Positions 45,824 through 54,689 are shown, counted from the first letter of the stretch. The stretch: 64,000 nucleotides of DNA from Minwuia thermotolerans (GCF_002924445.1 NZ_PIGG01000068.1:79095-143094); one strand, 5' to 3'. Notes: a model not told the origin generated them from the letters alone. Program-made: numbers and translations.

Positions 45824-47416
45824 ATGTCATTCATTCGTCTATTGTGGCGGACGCTGCGGTTCGCCGTCTTCGATCTCCCGAAATGGATTCTCATTCTCGC
45901 GGGACTCTATCTCTTTCTTCACTACGCCGCCCACACACCGTTCGGCGGCGCGCTCATCGCAGGGTTCCTGCTGCTCGTCTGCCTGCCGGTCCTGGTCGGA
46001 CTGTGGCGCTATTTCCGCCGGCCGCGCCAGGCCTACGGCTCGGCGTCATTCGCCAGGGGCAAGGAGCTACGCAAGGCGGGGCTGCTCACCTCGACCGGGC
46101 CGATCATCGGCAAGCGCGACGGCCGATTCCTGCGCTACGAGCGGCCGGGGCACCTGCTGACCTTCGCGCCGACGCGCTCGGGCAAAGGCATCGGCGCCGT
46201 CGTGCCCAATCTTCTCGATCATCCGGGCTCGGTCTTTGTCACCGACATCAAGGGGGAGAACTATCGCATCGCCGGCGGCTACCGGGCGGAGCTCGGGCGC
46301 GTCGTCGTCTTCGCGCCGTTCGATCCGACGATCTCGAATGCCTTCTACAATCCGCTGGATTTCATCCGGGTCGGCACAGCCAGCGAGGTGGATGACGCCC
46401 GTCTGATGGCGGAGATGATCGTCGCGGCGAAGGCCGGCGAGGCGGATCACTTCGAGCGCGAGGCGCGCACGCTGATCATGGGGATGCTGCTTCACCTGGC
46501 CTGCGACTTCGAGCCCGAATATCGCACGCTTCACCAGCTCCGGGTGATGCTGATGCGGTCGGACGAGGGCTTCGTGAAGGTGCTCGAAGGAATGCGGGGG
46601 TCCGAGAGCGCAACCGCGGCCCGGGTCGCCGAGGGCTTCTCGCAGAAAGAGGAGCGCGAGCGCTCCAGCGTGGTCTCCACCGCACAGGACAGCATGTCGA
46701 TCTTCGAGAGCCCGCAGCTCTCGGCCATGACCGCCAAGACCACCTTCGACTTCGAGCGGATGAAGGATCGGACCTGTTCGGTCTTCGTGATCGTGCCGCC
46801 GGAGTTCGTCTCGTCCTATCAGCCGTTCATGCGGTTGATGGTTGGCATTGCCACGGCAGCCATGAGCCGCAATCCGGACGTGCCCGACACACCGGTCCTG
46901 TTCCTGCTCGACGAGCTTCCGGCCCTGGGGCGCATGCGGCCGATCGAGGACGGTATCGGTTACCTCGCCGGGTACGGCGTGCGGCTCTGGCTGTTCGTGC
47001 AGGATCTCGACCAGCTCCAGAAGACCTACGCCAAATGGCGCTCGATGATCGCCAACTGCGCCGTGCGGCAGGCCTTCAACGTCCAGGACCCGGAGACGGC
47101 CAACATGCTCTCCAGCATGCTCGGCCAGCGCACGGTGAAAGTGCACAGCGGCGGCCGTTCGGGCCGCTTCCCGCTGCTCGGCCTGGTGCATGCCTACAGC
47201 GAGGGGCAGAGCGAAACGGGCCGGCCGCTTCTCTCGCCGTCCGAGGTCACGCTGCTGCCGGACAGCCGCATGCTGGTCTTCGTGCAGGGCTGCCGGCCGA
47301 TCCTTGCCGAGAAGATCCGCTATTACGCGGACGCGGTGTTCCAACGGCGCCTGAGCCGGCCCGCCGAGGCGGCCAAGCGCGTCGGTTCTTCAAATCCAGA
47401 AATAACGAAAGGGTGA
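45824..47416 (+). CDS. Type IV coupling protein (VirD4/TraG family)
   Basis: A 530-residue conjugative ATPase. Two N-terminal membrane segments (about residues 12-35 and 40-62) anchor it. Walker A is APTRSGKGIGAVV (about 116-126) and Walker B is VLFLLDELPALG (about 357-368). FAPFDPTISNAFYNPLDFI and GYGVRLWLFVQDLDQL are also typical. It would link the relaxase-DNA complex to a type IV secretion channel. The ATG at 45824 has AAGGAGGG 9 nt upstream. No VirB genes are present, so the channel must come from elsewhere. A lux-box-like site lies upstream. Confidence 0.93.
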   Translation: MSFIRLLWRTLRFAVFDLPKWILILAGLYLFLHYAAHTPFGGALIAGFLLLVCLPVLVGLWRYFRRPRQAYGSASFARGKELRKAGLLTSTGPIIGKRDGRFLRYERPGHLLTFAPTRSGKGIGAVVPNLLDHPGSVFVTDIKGENYRIAGGYRAELGRVVVFAPFDPTISNAFYNPLDFIRVGTASEVDDARLMAEMIVAAKAGEADHFEREARTLIMGMLLHLACDFEPEYRTLHQLRVMLMRSDEGFVKVLEGMRGSESATAARVAEGFSQKEERERSSVVSTAQDSMSIFESPQLSAMTAKTTFDFERMKDRTCSVFVIVPPEFVSSYQPFMRLMVGIATAAMSRNPDVPDTPVLFLLDELPALGRMRPIEDGIGYLAGYGVRLWLFVQDLDQLQKTYAKWRSMIANCAVRQAFNVQDPETANMLSSMLGQRTVKVHSGGRSGRFPLLGLVHAYSEGQSETGRPLLSPSEVTLLPDSRMLVFVQGCRPILAEKIRYYADAVFQRRLSRPAEAAKRVGSSNPEITKG

Positions 47417-47420
47417 TTTC

Positions 47421-47795
47421 ATGAATTCGTTCCATAAGCATGACAGCGGTCTGCTGGTCGCCATAGCCATCTGTCTGATCGGCGTGGCGGGGAGTGTCGG
47501 CGTATTGGCCGCGCAAGCTGAAGGCAAACGCGTCCCGGCGTCCCCGCCGGCCTGTCAGGATAGCGAGATGCTGGGCCTCGTACGGCAAAGCCTCGACGCC
47601 GGCGACAAGCTCCGCGTAATCGGTCTGCATAGCCCGCACGAGCTGCGCGTCAGCGAAGGCGGCGATCTGCGCAGCTGCGTGGTCGACGTGATCACCGATC
47701 ATGGCGTGCGCACGACGACCTTCATGATCGGCTGGGAGGATAGGGCGGCCGGGGTGCCGTTCGTCGCCGGCGAGCCGCTAATGGCCCTGCCCTGA
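47421..47795 (+). CDS. Hypothetical exported or membrane-anchored protein
   Basis: A 124-residue protein starting 4 nt after the coupling-protein stop and so probably co-translated. An N-terminal hydrophobic stretch (GLLVAIAICLIGVAGSVGVLAAQA) may be a signal peptide or anchor. Two cysteines (in PACQDSE and LRSCVVD) could form a disulphide in the periplasm. I do not recognise a family. Its position suggests an accessory transfer role. Confidence 0.65.
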   Translation: MNSFHKHDSGLLVAIAICLIGVAGSVGVLAAQAEGKRVPASPPACQDSEMLGLVRQSLDAGDKLRVIGLHSPHELRVSEGGDLRSCVVDVITDHGVRTTTFMIGWEDRAAGVPFVAGEPLMALP

Positions 47796-47847
47796 CAGAC
47801 GATGCCCGCCTAGGGCAGGAGTGCCTCCAATACCGGCCGACAACCTT

Positions 47848-47876
47848 CCGGGTCAGGTTGGCGGAACCTGACCCGG
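47848..47876. terminator. Hairpin between convergent genes
   Basis: A perfect 12-bp stem, CCGGGTCAGGTT (47848-47859) with AACCTGACCCGG (47865-47876). There is no T-run on the plus side, but on the minus strand the upstream stop is followed by T-rich sequence. It probably helps to end transcription from both sides. Confidence 0.55.
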
Positions 47877-47890
47877 GTCGTACAAAAATA

Positions 47891-49156
47891 TCATCCCGCA
47901 TTCTCCGCTACATGGATGAGGTAGTGATAGTAGAAAAGCGACTTGATCAGTTGGTGAAGGCGGTTCATTTCCCGGTAGGCGATCAGCACCCTTCGCATGA
48001 ACTCAAGGAAATGTATCTCCTCCGACTTATCCTGCCTCATGCCCTCCTTGCGAGGATAATAAATGATCTTCTGAGAAACATCGTCGTAGTCCGTCTTAAA
48101 GTGCGCAATCGCGTTCCTAAGCTGGTTGTCGGCTGCTTGGTCACCAAACGCGAACCAATTGTCATCAATAAAGTCATCCTTTTGACCGAACGGTATATCC
48201 GTGAAGGCATGCAGGTTTTTGGGGGTTCGGTCCCTGCCCGATTTGGTCAAGCCAATCCCAGGCTTGAAGGCGTTGTGGTCGCCGCGCTTGAGCAGGTTAT
48301 TCAGACCTGCAACCAGGACGAATTGTCGCGAAATGATCTCGGCGATGTCTTTGTACAAATCCTTAAAGGTATCGAACTGGTCCGTCGAAACCCGCATTGG
48401 GATGGCTTTATTCTGGTATTCAACGTCGAAGTCCAGAAACAACGCTGGCCGCAATGGCAACTCAGCCTTGAGGATTCGGGGATAGATGCCAAGGCAGGCT
48501 ACCTGCAAATTTTTTAGGAATTCTGTTTTTAAGATTTCATCGATAAAGGCATGGAAGGCAGGCTTGTGGGTCTGCGCTAAGTAAAGCTGCACATCCATGT
48601 ACTGCTCAATATCGTCAGAAGCCTGCCCCGGCCTTGCAAAGGGCCACATCATCACTGCGATGGCATTGTAGAGTGCCGCGTTCCGATCCTGCATCTCGTC
48701 GGAAACCACGGTGCCGCCGAAACGCTTTTCGATAGCATTCTTGAAGGGCACCCACTTCTCTCGAATGTAGAATTTCAGCAGAGTCTCGAAGACACCAAAC
48801 GATTTATAGGTCTCGTCAAGCTGTCGCAGTCGCGCGCTGTGAACCTGAATATTGTCCGTTCCTATGCGGCCCGCTGCCCGCATGAACGGCGTGTCGCCCA
48901 TGACATACTTCCCGAAATGCACAGGAAAATCCAAGTGCAAGTCGACAAAATTTGTCTCGTCGTCGAACGGCCCTTCGGCTTCTATCTGAACGGCGCCTGA
49001 AACGCCTCCGCTTTTTCCGCCAATGACAATGTCAATTGGCTGTCCACAGTCTGGGCAACAAAACCGGAGGGGTTGCTCGGTCCGGTTAGACATGCCGATC
49101 CGGCAATTCGTGATGGCCCCGCAGCTTTCGCATTTGAAGGACGTATTGATGTTCAT
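47891..49156 (-). CDS. Zinc-ribbon plus HEPN-like protein, candidate defence/toxin gene
   Basis: A 421-residue protein with no family that I can name. The N-terminus has two cysteine pairs, C9-x2-C12 and C34-x2-C37, resembling a zinc ribbon. The rest is mainly helical. Near the C-terminus LRNAIAHFKTDYDD (Arg347-Asn-x3-His352) matches the R-x4-6-H motif of HEPN ribonucleases, followed by long helices as in HEPN domains. HEPN proteins with extra domains are common in toxin-antitoxin and abortive-infection systems. Base composition is clearly lower in GC than the neighbours, suggesting separate acquisition. It is a single gene, between transfer genes. Confidence 0.6.
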   Translation of the reverse strand: MNINTSFKCESCGAITNCRIGMSNRTEQPLRFCCPDCGQPIDIVIGGKSGGVSGAVQIEAEGPFDDETNFVDLHLDFPVHFGKYVMGDTPFMRAAGRIGTDNIQVHSARLRQLDETYKSFGVFETLLKFYIREKWVPFKNAIEKRFGGTVVSDEMQDRNAALYNAIAVMMWPFARPGQASDDIEQYMDVQLYLAQTHKPAFHAFIDEILKTEFLKNLQVACLGIYPRILKAELPLRPALFLDFDVEYQNKAIPMRVSTDQFDTFKDLYKDIAEIISRQFVLVAGLNNLLKRGDHNAFKPGIGLTKSGRDRTPKNLHAFTDIPFGQKDDFIDDNWFAFGDQAADNQLRNAIAHFKTDYDDVSQKIIYYPRKEGMRQDKSEEIHFLEFMRRVLIAYREMNRLHQLIKSLFYYHYLIHVAENAG

Positions 49157-49439
49157 TGATACGGCAGCTCCCTTGCAACCATCTACCGTTGCCAGTCTTC
49201 ATTGTGCATCGGAAGGACATTGATAGTACATGAGCCGAGATCGTTGTCTTTCACCCTATGCAGAGGTTCGATCAATGTAGCACACGACTAGATTCGTTCG
49301 GGCTTCATGAGGTCGAGTGATGTCCGCCAATGGCTAACCCCGGCCGGTCGCCCGTCACGGCCTAGGTTCCGAGGAGCCTTTTACAGCGGACAACCGGAAT
49401 GCCTCTGTCAGGGCTTCATCACTGGAATAGGCCACGCCG
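49157..49439. other. Intergenic region, no gene seen
   Basis: About 280 bp between the start of the HEPN-like gene and the end of the relaxase gene. It must hold the promoter of the former. No repeats or hairpins stand out. Confidence 0.5.
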
Positions 49440-51110
49440 TCAGTCGATGTCGATCTCCAAGCCGAGCGCCTTCTGGCGCTCGCGCTTGCGCTGCCGCTCC
49501 AGGCTTCGCTCTTTGGCGCGCAGATAGGCGCGGTGGAGCTGCTCCTTGCGCTCGTCGGCAAAGCGGCTGCGGCGGATCGCCTGCTCGGTTACCCGCTCCA
49601 GCGCGCGCGAGCGCGCTGCGATCTTCCGGATCATGATCTTGCGCAGCTCGTCGGGCGTGCCCGCCACGCCCTGAAGCATCCGGTAGTCGTGGATCGCGCG
49701 GCTCTTGCGCTCCCGCGCCCGTTCGAGCTGGACGCGGGTCCGCTCAAGGTCGTTCTTGGCCTCGCGCCATTTGCGGCGACGTGCGCCGAGGTAGCGTGAG
49801 AGACGCTTGGCCTCCTGTCTCTCCGCGTCGCGCCATTCGCCGATGCGGGTGCCGCGGGCCTCGCCCAGCACCAGCGGGTTCTCCTTCACCATGCGTTCGG
49901 CCTCGGCCTCGCCATGGGTCCGCTCCAGAATGTCCCAGGCGCTCTTGGCCGCGTAGGGATCGCGGTAGACGCCGTCGAGAATGCGCAGCAGGCTGACGGT
50001 GCGCTTGCGGAACCATTCGGTGTTCGTCTTCTCCCGCTCCTGAAGATACGTCTCCTGGCGCTTGGCGTAGTCGATCCGGTTGCGTCCCCGGCGATAGGCG
50101 GCGTCGATCTCCGACCAGTAGCGGTAGTCCATGTCGAGCTGGTCGAGCCGCTCGACCGGGTTCTGCCTCGGCGGCAGGGCGTCGTCGTTCATCAGGCGCT
50201 CGACGGTCCGCTTCTCGGCGGGCGTCATTCCTTCGGTGTCGACGCCGGACGGGTCCTCGCGCCGTTGCGCGAGCTCGCGCGCCCGCTCGATCAGGAAGTT
50301 GCCGTAGGTCTGCTCGAAGCGGGCCTGGAGGCGGTCGCGCCGCACGCCCTTACCCATCTCCGAGAGCTTCGCGTAGCCCTCGCCGTCGGTGATGATGAGG
50401 CCTCGGCCCTTCATCTCCAGGGTGAGCCCTTTGTCGTTGAGCCGCTGGGTCAGATCCTTCCACGAGCTGGCCTGCCAGAAGTCCTCGCGCAGCAGGGCGC
50501 GCAGGCCGACGATGCGGCCCTTGCCGAAGCGCGTGCGGGCTTCGCGATCCTCGCGCCGCGCCTGCCAGTATTCGGCATCGGTCGGGGTCGGCTGGTTGTC
50601 GATCTCGTGCTCGCGGCCGTACTCGCGATTGCGCAGCACGTTGAGCCCCAGCTCCCTGGCGCGCGTCTGGACGATCTCGGCAAGGCGCGTGCCGTCCCGG
50701 TGCCGGCTATAGGCCTTGTGGCGGGTCGGGTGGATGCGGTTGACCAGGAAGTGCAGGTGCGGGTGGTCGGTGTCCTTGTGGGAATAGACCAGCGCCTGAT
50801 GCTCGCCGAGCCCCATGTCGTGGAGCACCTTGCCCGCGACGTCACGCTTCACCTCTTCAGTGACCCGTCCAGCCTCGGCGTCCTTCGGATCGAAGGTGAT
50901 GATGAAATGGTAGGCGGGCGTCTTGCAGCGGCGGCTCTTGGCGGCGGTCGCCTCCATCACCGCCGCCGCGGCGCGGGGGTCGGTGGTGTAGAGGTTGCAC
51001 CCCTCGACGAACTCGACGCGGTCGGGGGAGAGGCCCCTGACCTGTCCGGCCAGATAGAGGCTGGAGGCCTTGAAGCTCTCCGGCTGGCGCTTGGGGACCT
51101 TAAACCGCAT
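49440..51110 (-). CDS. MOBP-type relaxase (TraI/VirD2-like)
   Basis: A 556-residue relaxase. The metal-binding three-histidine motif is DTDHPHLHFLVNRIHP (His116, His118, His120). The catalytic tyrosine is probably Tyr19 in ASSLYLAGQ or Tyr41. Residues about 195-555 are charged and helical, with a coiled-coil-like Arg/Glu-rich C-terminus. It would nick oriT at 51810 and stay bound to the 5' end during transfer. The start overlaps the mobC stop by 11 nt, so the pair is coupled. Confidence 0.92.
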   Translation of the reverse strand: MRFKVPKRQPESFKASSLYLAGQVRGLSPDRVEFVEGCNLYTTDPRAAAAVMEATAAKSRRCKTPAYHFIITFDPKDAEAGRVTEEVKRDVAGKVLHDMGLGEHQALVYSHKDTDHPHLHFLVNRIHPTRHKAYSRHRDGTRLAEIVQTRARELGLNVLRNREYGREHEIDNQPTPTDAEYWQARREDREARTRFGKGRIVGLRALLREDFWQASSWKDLTQRLNDKGLTLEMKGRGLIITDGEGYAKLSEMGKGVRRDRLQARFEQTYGNFLIERARELAQRREDPSGVDTEGMTPAEKRTVERLMNDDALPPRQNPVERLDQLDMDYRYWSEIDAAYRRGRNRIDYAKRQETYLQEREKTNTEWFRKRTVSLLRILDGVYRDPYAAKSAWDILERTHGEAEAERMVKENPLVLGEARGTRIGEWRDAERQEAKRLSRYLGARRRKWREAKNDLERTRVQLERARERKSRAIHDYRMLQGVAGTPDELRKIMIRKIAARSRALERVTEQAIRRSRFADERKEQLHRAYLRAKERSLERQRKRERQKALGLEIDID

Positions 51111-51642
51111 CGCTCCCGTCCGGGGGCGACCCGGTCTCCGGCGGCGGTTGCGACACCGCGTCGTGGATCGGCTTCAGGACTTTCTGCACGGCCACAAGCG
51201 CGTCGTGCACCTCCTGAAGGTCGAGCTCCTTGCCCATGTTGGCGCGCCGGGCGAGCGCGTTCACCCAATGGCCAGCGGCGTTGATCTTCTCCAGGTTCGC
51301 GTCGATCACCGGCGTCAGGTCGGTCCGCCCTGACACCGCCTCCACAAGTTGGCCCCCCACATACTTCGCCCAGTCCTCGTAGGTGGTCATGCCCGTCGCG
51401 TCGGCGAGCTGGCTGAGGTTCGTGGCGATCGAGGACAGCTCGTAGAGCAGCGCCGTCATGGCGCGCTCGCGCGGCGGCTTGGCCCTGGGCTTCTTGCCGG
51501 TCAGCATGGCGCGGGCGTATTCGGCCATGGTGACGCCGACCTCCTGGGCGGCGCGCTCAAGGTCGCGCTTCTCGACGGGGGTGAGCCGGACACGCAGATA
51601 CTCGGTGCGGCGCTCTTCCGGCTTGAGCGGCGGGCGGGCCAT
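51100..51642 (-). CDS. MobC-like relaxosome accessory protein
   Basis: A 180-residue protein. The N-terminal MARPPLKPEERRTEYLRVRLTPVEKRDLERAAQEVGVTMAEYARAMLTG is a ribbon-helix-helix DNA-binding segment as in MobC/TraJ-type proteins. The middle ELSSIATNLSQLADATG is the bacterial mobilization protein (MobC) motif. It would bind oriT and load the relaxase. The ATG at 51642 is the family start. The open frame further upstream crosses oriT and is not coding. Confidence 0.88.
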   Translation of the reverse strand: MARPPLKPEERRTEYLRVRLTPVEKRDLERAAQEVGVTMAEYARAMLTGKKPRAKPPRERAMTALLYELSSIATNLSQLADATGMTTYEDWAKYVGGQLVEAVSGRTDLTPVIDANLEKINAAGHWVNALARRANMGKELDLQEVHDALVAVQKVLKPIHDAVSQPPPETGSPPDGSDAV

Positions 51643-51734
51643 CAGCGGCGCCCTCCGAGTGAGGAGGACAGGCCTCGCAGAGCAAGATTGACGGCGCTTG
51701 AGACCCCGTGAGGGGGTCGAATGTCGCGGAAATT

Positions 51735-51811
51735 GTTGTACCCCAAAAACTCTCGACGGCTCCCTGGGGAGCCTCGATTCAAGAGTTTTTGGGGTACAAC
51801 ATCCATCTTGC
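51735..51811 (-). other. Origin of transfer (oriT) with nic consensus
   Basis: A perfect 19-bp inverted repeat, GTTGTACCCCAAAAACTCT (51735-51753) and its complement (51782-51800), encloses a smaller hairpin built on GGCTCC/GGAGCC. Ten nt after the right arm lies CATCTTG|C (51804-51811), an exact match to the MOBP nic consensus YATCYTG|Y, giving a predicted cut between 51810 and 51811. The mobC-relaxase pair begins about 90 bp away. Confidence 0.85.
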
Positions 51812-52070
51812 CTCCCTACTGAAGTTACACTTCTGCTCACCCCTTTATGGGGCCAACTTCCAGCGGGAGCAAGATTCACACTGACAGGGCAGTGACTTAA
51901 TCTCTATCGGAACCAACGAAATACTAGCCGAGATGAACCCCGCCGACAAGTTTCAATCGCCCTCAACCACACACAACGGCCCCCAACGCGCCTTGTCCCC
52001 CCGGTCAGGCTACGACCTATCGGCCGCCGCCATAAGCCCCCGGATGAGAAACCAACGGAGGGAATGGCGC

Positions 52071-52223
52071 GTGTGGACATACGTAATCCTCGGGCTCGCC
52101 GGCGCGGCGAACGTGGCCGGTCTGGTGGCGGCGCAGACGCCGCCGTTCAAATGTCTGAGCATGTTCGGAATCGTCGCGGCGGCCGTGGCCGCGATGCTCG
52201 TGCATCACCGCCGCCGGCGGTAG
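52071..52223 (+). CDS. Small membrane protein
   Basis: About 50 residues with two hydrophobic segments (VILGLAGAANVAGLVAAQ and MFGIVAAAVAAMLV) and a basic tail HHRRRR. GTG at 52071 has ACGGAGGG about 8-10 nt upstream. ATG at 52044 in the same frame is an alternative without a clear ribosome-binding site. No family is recognised. It faces away from mobC across oriT. Confidence 0.5.
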   Translation: MWTYVILGLAGAANVAGLVAAQTPPFKCLSMFGIVAAAVAAMLVHHRRRR

Positions 52224-52316
52224 GGCGACCGGCTGGTGGGGGATGGCAGGTTGCCTTCGGCGGACGGCACTCGACCGTCCGCGCCGACGGCGTAGGCCGT
52301 CGGCGGGTCGGTCAGC
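52224..52316. terminator. Paired GC-rich hairpins between convergent genes
   Basis: GGCGGACGG with CCGTCCGC and GCCGACGGC with GCCGTCGGC form two adjacent hairpins between the ends of the two flanking genes. There is no T-tract, so the terminator role is tentative. Confidence 0.4.
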
Positions 52317-52532
52317 TCAGGCGGCACGCTGGCGAAGCTGCGGGTTGCTGTCCAGCATCGCGATGACGCAGCTCCATGGGGACAGGCCGGCGTCATAGGC
52401 GGCGGCGATGTCGTGCATGTGGTCCGGGCCGAGCTCTTCGCCGCTCTCGATCATTAGCGCGTCCTCCACCTCGATGACGAACTCGTCCCAGCTCTGCTCG
52501 GCGAATGTGTCGATGGCGTTCAGTCGGTTCAT
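52317..52532 (-). CDS. Small acidic hypothetical protein
   Basis: A 71-residue acidic protein: MNRLNAIDTFAEQSWDEFVIEVEDALMIESGEELGPDHMHDIAAAYDAGLSPWSCVIAML. It is predicted to be helical. ATG at 52532 is preceded by AAGGAGGAAAGCC on the minus strand, a good ribosome-binding site. No family is known to me. It belongs to the set of small minus-strand genes that share GC-rich leaders in this element. Confidence 0.65.
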   Translation of the reverse strand: MNRLNAIDTFAEQSWDEFVIEVEDALMIESGEELGPDHMHDIAAAYDAGLSPWSCVIAMLDSNPQLRQRAA

Positions 52533-52916
52533 GGCTTTCCTCCTTCCGTTGGTTCCGTGCCGCGTCGCCGCGGCCTTCATGGGCGACGAAAAGCGGCCGG
52601 CCGAGGCGGCCCGAGCGCACCGTCAGGCCGCAGCGTGAGCGGAGGACGCGGAGGCGCGGCTTTGTTGTCTCGCGAGGAAGCCGGCGCAGCCGGCGGGGAA
52701 GAAAGCCGTGACGACGCGTTGCGCCGGGCGGCGCCGGACGCAGGTTCGCCCAGTGAAGAAGGCCGCTTGCGACGCCGGAACCCGGCGGATGAGGGAAGAC
52801 ATCGACGATCGTCGAGACCATCGCCGGGAGCGGAGCGGACGTGGGCGTCGGCGTCAGGTGAGGCGCTTGCGGTCGAGGCCAGAAGAGGGAAGGAACCACA
52901 TGGAGGATCATCGCCG
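52533..52916. other. Non-coding leader region with element-specific repeat
   Basis: About 380 bp. The stretch around 52668-52760 (CGCGAGGAAGCCGGC, then GGGGAAGAAA, then CGCGTTGCG) resembles 57336-57410 upstream of the DUF736 gene. In both cases the similar DNA lies 130-150 bp upstream of a minus-strand small gene, so it may be a shared promoter or operator region. Confidence 0.45.
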
Positions 52917-53189
52917 ATGACCACAGCCCAAGACCCCGTGAGCGTCCGCGTCAAAGCGGGGCTGTACGAGTTCACCTTCGCCCTGTCGCCGAATGAGCTG
53001 GACGAGGCCGTGGCGCGCGCCAGGCGGTGCGGCCTGACCTTCGATGCCTTTGTCCGCCGGAAGATGTTCGGGCCGGATCCCGAGCGTCGTCTCGGTATCG
53101 CCGACGACTGGCCGCTCGATGCGCGGCTGGTCGGCTGGCGCATCCTGCTGCCCGAGGGCGTCAGGAGCCGTTTGCAGGCGAGTGCATAA
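52917..53189 (+). CDS. Small hypothetical protein
   Basis: A 90-residue protein: VSVRVKAGLYEFTFALSPNELDEAVARARRCGLTFDAFVRRKMFGPDPERRLG. It reads as a short beta part followed by helices, vaguely RHH-like, with no recognised family. ATG at 52917 follows TGGAGGATCATCGCCG. The earlier frame is open but lies in the repeat-containing leader. Copy A of a 59-bp repeat with a terminator-like hairpin follows it. Confidence 0.6.
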   Translation: MTTAQDPVSVRVKAGLYEFTFALSPNELDEAVARARRCGLTFDAFVRRKMFGPDPERRLGIADDWPLDARLVGWRILLPEGVRSRLQASA

Positions 53190-53250
53190 GAAATCAACAT
53201 CGCCGGCAAGCCGCAGGCGCCAAGTGTCCATCAAGAGGACGCCCGCCACG

Positions 53251-53309
53251 GCCTGCCGAACCCCACACGCGAAAGCCGCCTCCGGAGAGGCGGCTTCGTC
53301 GTGGGTGGC
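53251..53309 (+). repeat. 59-bp direct repeat, copy A, with terminator-like hairpin
   Basis: Matches copy B at 54690-54748 at 55 of 59 positions. It contains the palindrome AGCCGCCTCCGGAGAGGCGGCT. The two copies bracket the HEPN-like gene and its neighbour in the same orientation. Confidence 0.85.
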
Positions 53310-53470
53310 TGGATTTCCGCAAACTATGAAAAGACCCTCGCGCCACCCCACGCCCTTGCGACCAGCGTTGGCCAGTCGGTCCGAGCGATTTCGTAAGGGC
53401 GCAATGGTTCTCCTGGCGTGTGTCAGAATGATGTGAATACCATTGATGGTGTCCAAACCGATCCTGCGGA

Positions 53471-54157
53471 TTGCGTAGCGCGGTGGAGCGCGGTGTGGAT
53501 TGGCCGAAACGAAATCCGGCCCTTGTGCCAATCATGGTCCGCTATTTTCTTTTGGAGATGCAGCGGCAAACGGCGCTTGCGCGCGATGCGCTACCGTACT
53601 TGCTGGATGCCGTAACGGCGGGGCATGGCTATCGCGCCTTCGGGCTTCTGAACAGCATCCTGCATCACGGGGTACAGGCTTATCATCTCGCGTGGTCTCC
53701 AAATCCGGAACGCGACACCGAACGGCATCGCTGGGTCCGTATCGCGCTCGGTCTCGAACCGAAGCGCTTCAAAGACTTTGACCGAAGCTTTCGCAATGCC
53801 GTCTCCCATTTCGACGAGAGAATGGACCTTGCGATCTGCGAGGGCATACGTCGCGGCAGCGTCGGCGGGCGCGCCGACCCGGCACCCGGCCACGTCTATC
53901 CGTCCATCCCCCGTTTCGAGGATCAAACCTACGGAGTGGATCTCGGCGTTTTCATGCGGCAAGTCGCGACGGAAAACGACCCGAGCTCCATTGAAGTGCA
54001 GCTTTTTGGCGAGCGGTTTGACTTCCTGAAAATGATGGATCGTGTGGATGAATTGTACGAGCGCTCCGAGGAGGCTCTCGATTCAGGTCATTTATTGCGC
54101 ACCTGGTGCCGAAGTGGTGGAGAAATAAATAAAGCGGAAACAATTGAATTCTATTGA
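53471..54157 (+). CDS. Second HEPN-like protein, candidate toxin/defence gene
   Basis: Up to 228 residues, mostly helical. FDRSFRNAVSHFDERMD carries Arg108-Asn-x3-His113, again the R-x4-6-H motif of HEPN domains, after a long helical region (LEMQRQTALARDALPYLLDAVTAG). The C-terminus has a further helix pair. Start codon is uncertain: TTG 53471, GTG 53483 or ATG 53534, none with a strong ribosome-binding site. GC content falls toward the 3' end, where AAATAAATAAAG is unlike the rest of the element. A smaller gene follows after 52 nt. Confidence 0.6.
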   Translation: MRSAVERGVDWPKRNPALVPIMVRYFLLEMQRQTALARDALPYLLDAVTAGHGYRAFGLLNSILHHGVQAYHLAWSPNPERDTERHRWVRIALGLEPKRFKDFDRSFRNAVSHFDERMDLAICEGIRRGSVGGRADPAPGHVYPSIPRFEDQTYGVDLGVFMRQVATENDPSSIEVQLFGERFDFLKMMDRVDELYERSEEALDSGHLLRTWCRSGGEINKAETIEFY

Positions 54158-54209
54158 TACAATTACAATAACGGCATGTAGACATGAAACCAACATCTTG
54201 GAGAAGGAA

Positions 54210-54608
54210 ATGTCTCATACCGTTTCCCAGAGTGACGCCGAATTTCCATCGGATTATTGGCGTCGGCATCACTACTATCAGCTGAACGCTGAAGAGCGGG
54301 CCAAGATCGACATCGCAGAAGCGGCGCGAGAGCTCTCCGCTGTGCGCCGGAAAGTCCTTCACAAGGCGATAGACGATGCACCTATCTCGATTCACCCTGA
54401 TTGGGTGTCGTTCCTCTGGCAGGAAATTCAGGCCTATCGCGACCTGATGCCCCAGAACCATGAATGCGCTAGGGAGCTTGAGGTTGAGGTTGCCCGTCTC
54501 GTTCTGAAGGCAATTGCCGAAGGGCGGGTAACAGACCCCGCTGCTTTGGCGGCCATTGTCTCCGATGTCGATATCCCCGATCGAAATCCAAATCCGGAGC
54601 TTTTTTGA
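54210..54608 (+). CDS. Hypothetical partner of the HEPN-like gene
   Basis: A 132-residue acidic helical protein beginning MSHTVSQSDAEFPSDYWRRHHYYQLNAEERAKIDIAEAARELSAVRRKVLHKAIDD. There is no known family. ATG at 54210 has GGAGAAGG about 4 nt upstream. It follows the HEPN-like gene on the same strand and ends at a strong terminator, so the two form one transcription unit. An antitoxin or immunity role is possible but is only inferred from gene order. Confidence 0.6.
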   Translation: MSHTVSQSDAEFPSDYWRRHHYYQLNAEERAKIDIAEAARELSAVRRKVLHKAIDDAPISIHPDWVSFLWQEIQAYRDLMPQNHECARELEVEVARLVLKAIAEGRVTDPAALAAIVSDVDIPDRNPNPELF

Positions 54609-54610
54609 TC

Positions 54611-54642
54611 GATAACCCGGCTGTTGCCGGGTTATCTTTTTT
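54611..54642 (+). terminator. Rho-independent terminator
   Basis: An 11-bp stem, GATAACCCGGC (54611-54621) with GCCGGGTTATC (54626-54636), then TTTTTT. It begins 2 nt after the preceding stop codon. Confidence 0.93.
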
Positions 54643-54689
54643 GCGCGCGGGTTAAACTGGCCGGGCCACTGCCGACTTGACGAAGCGCC

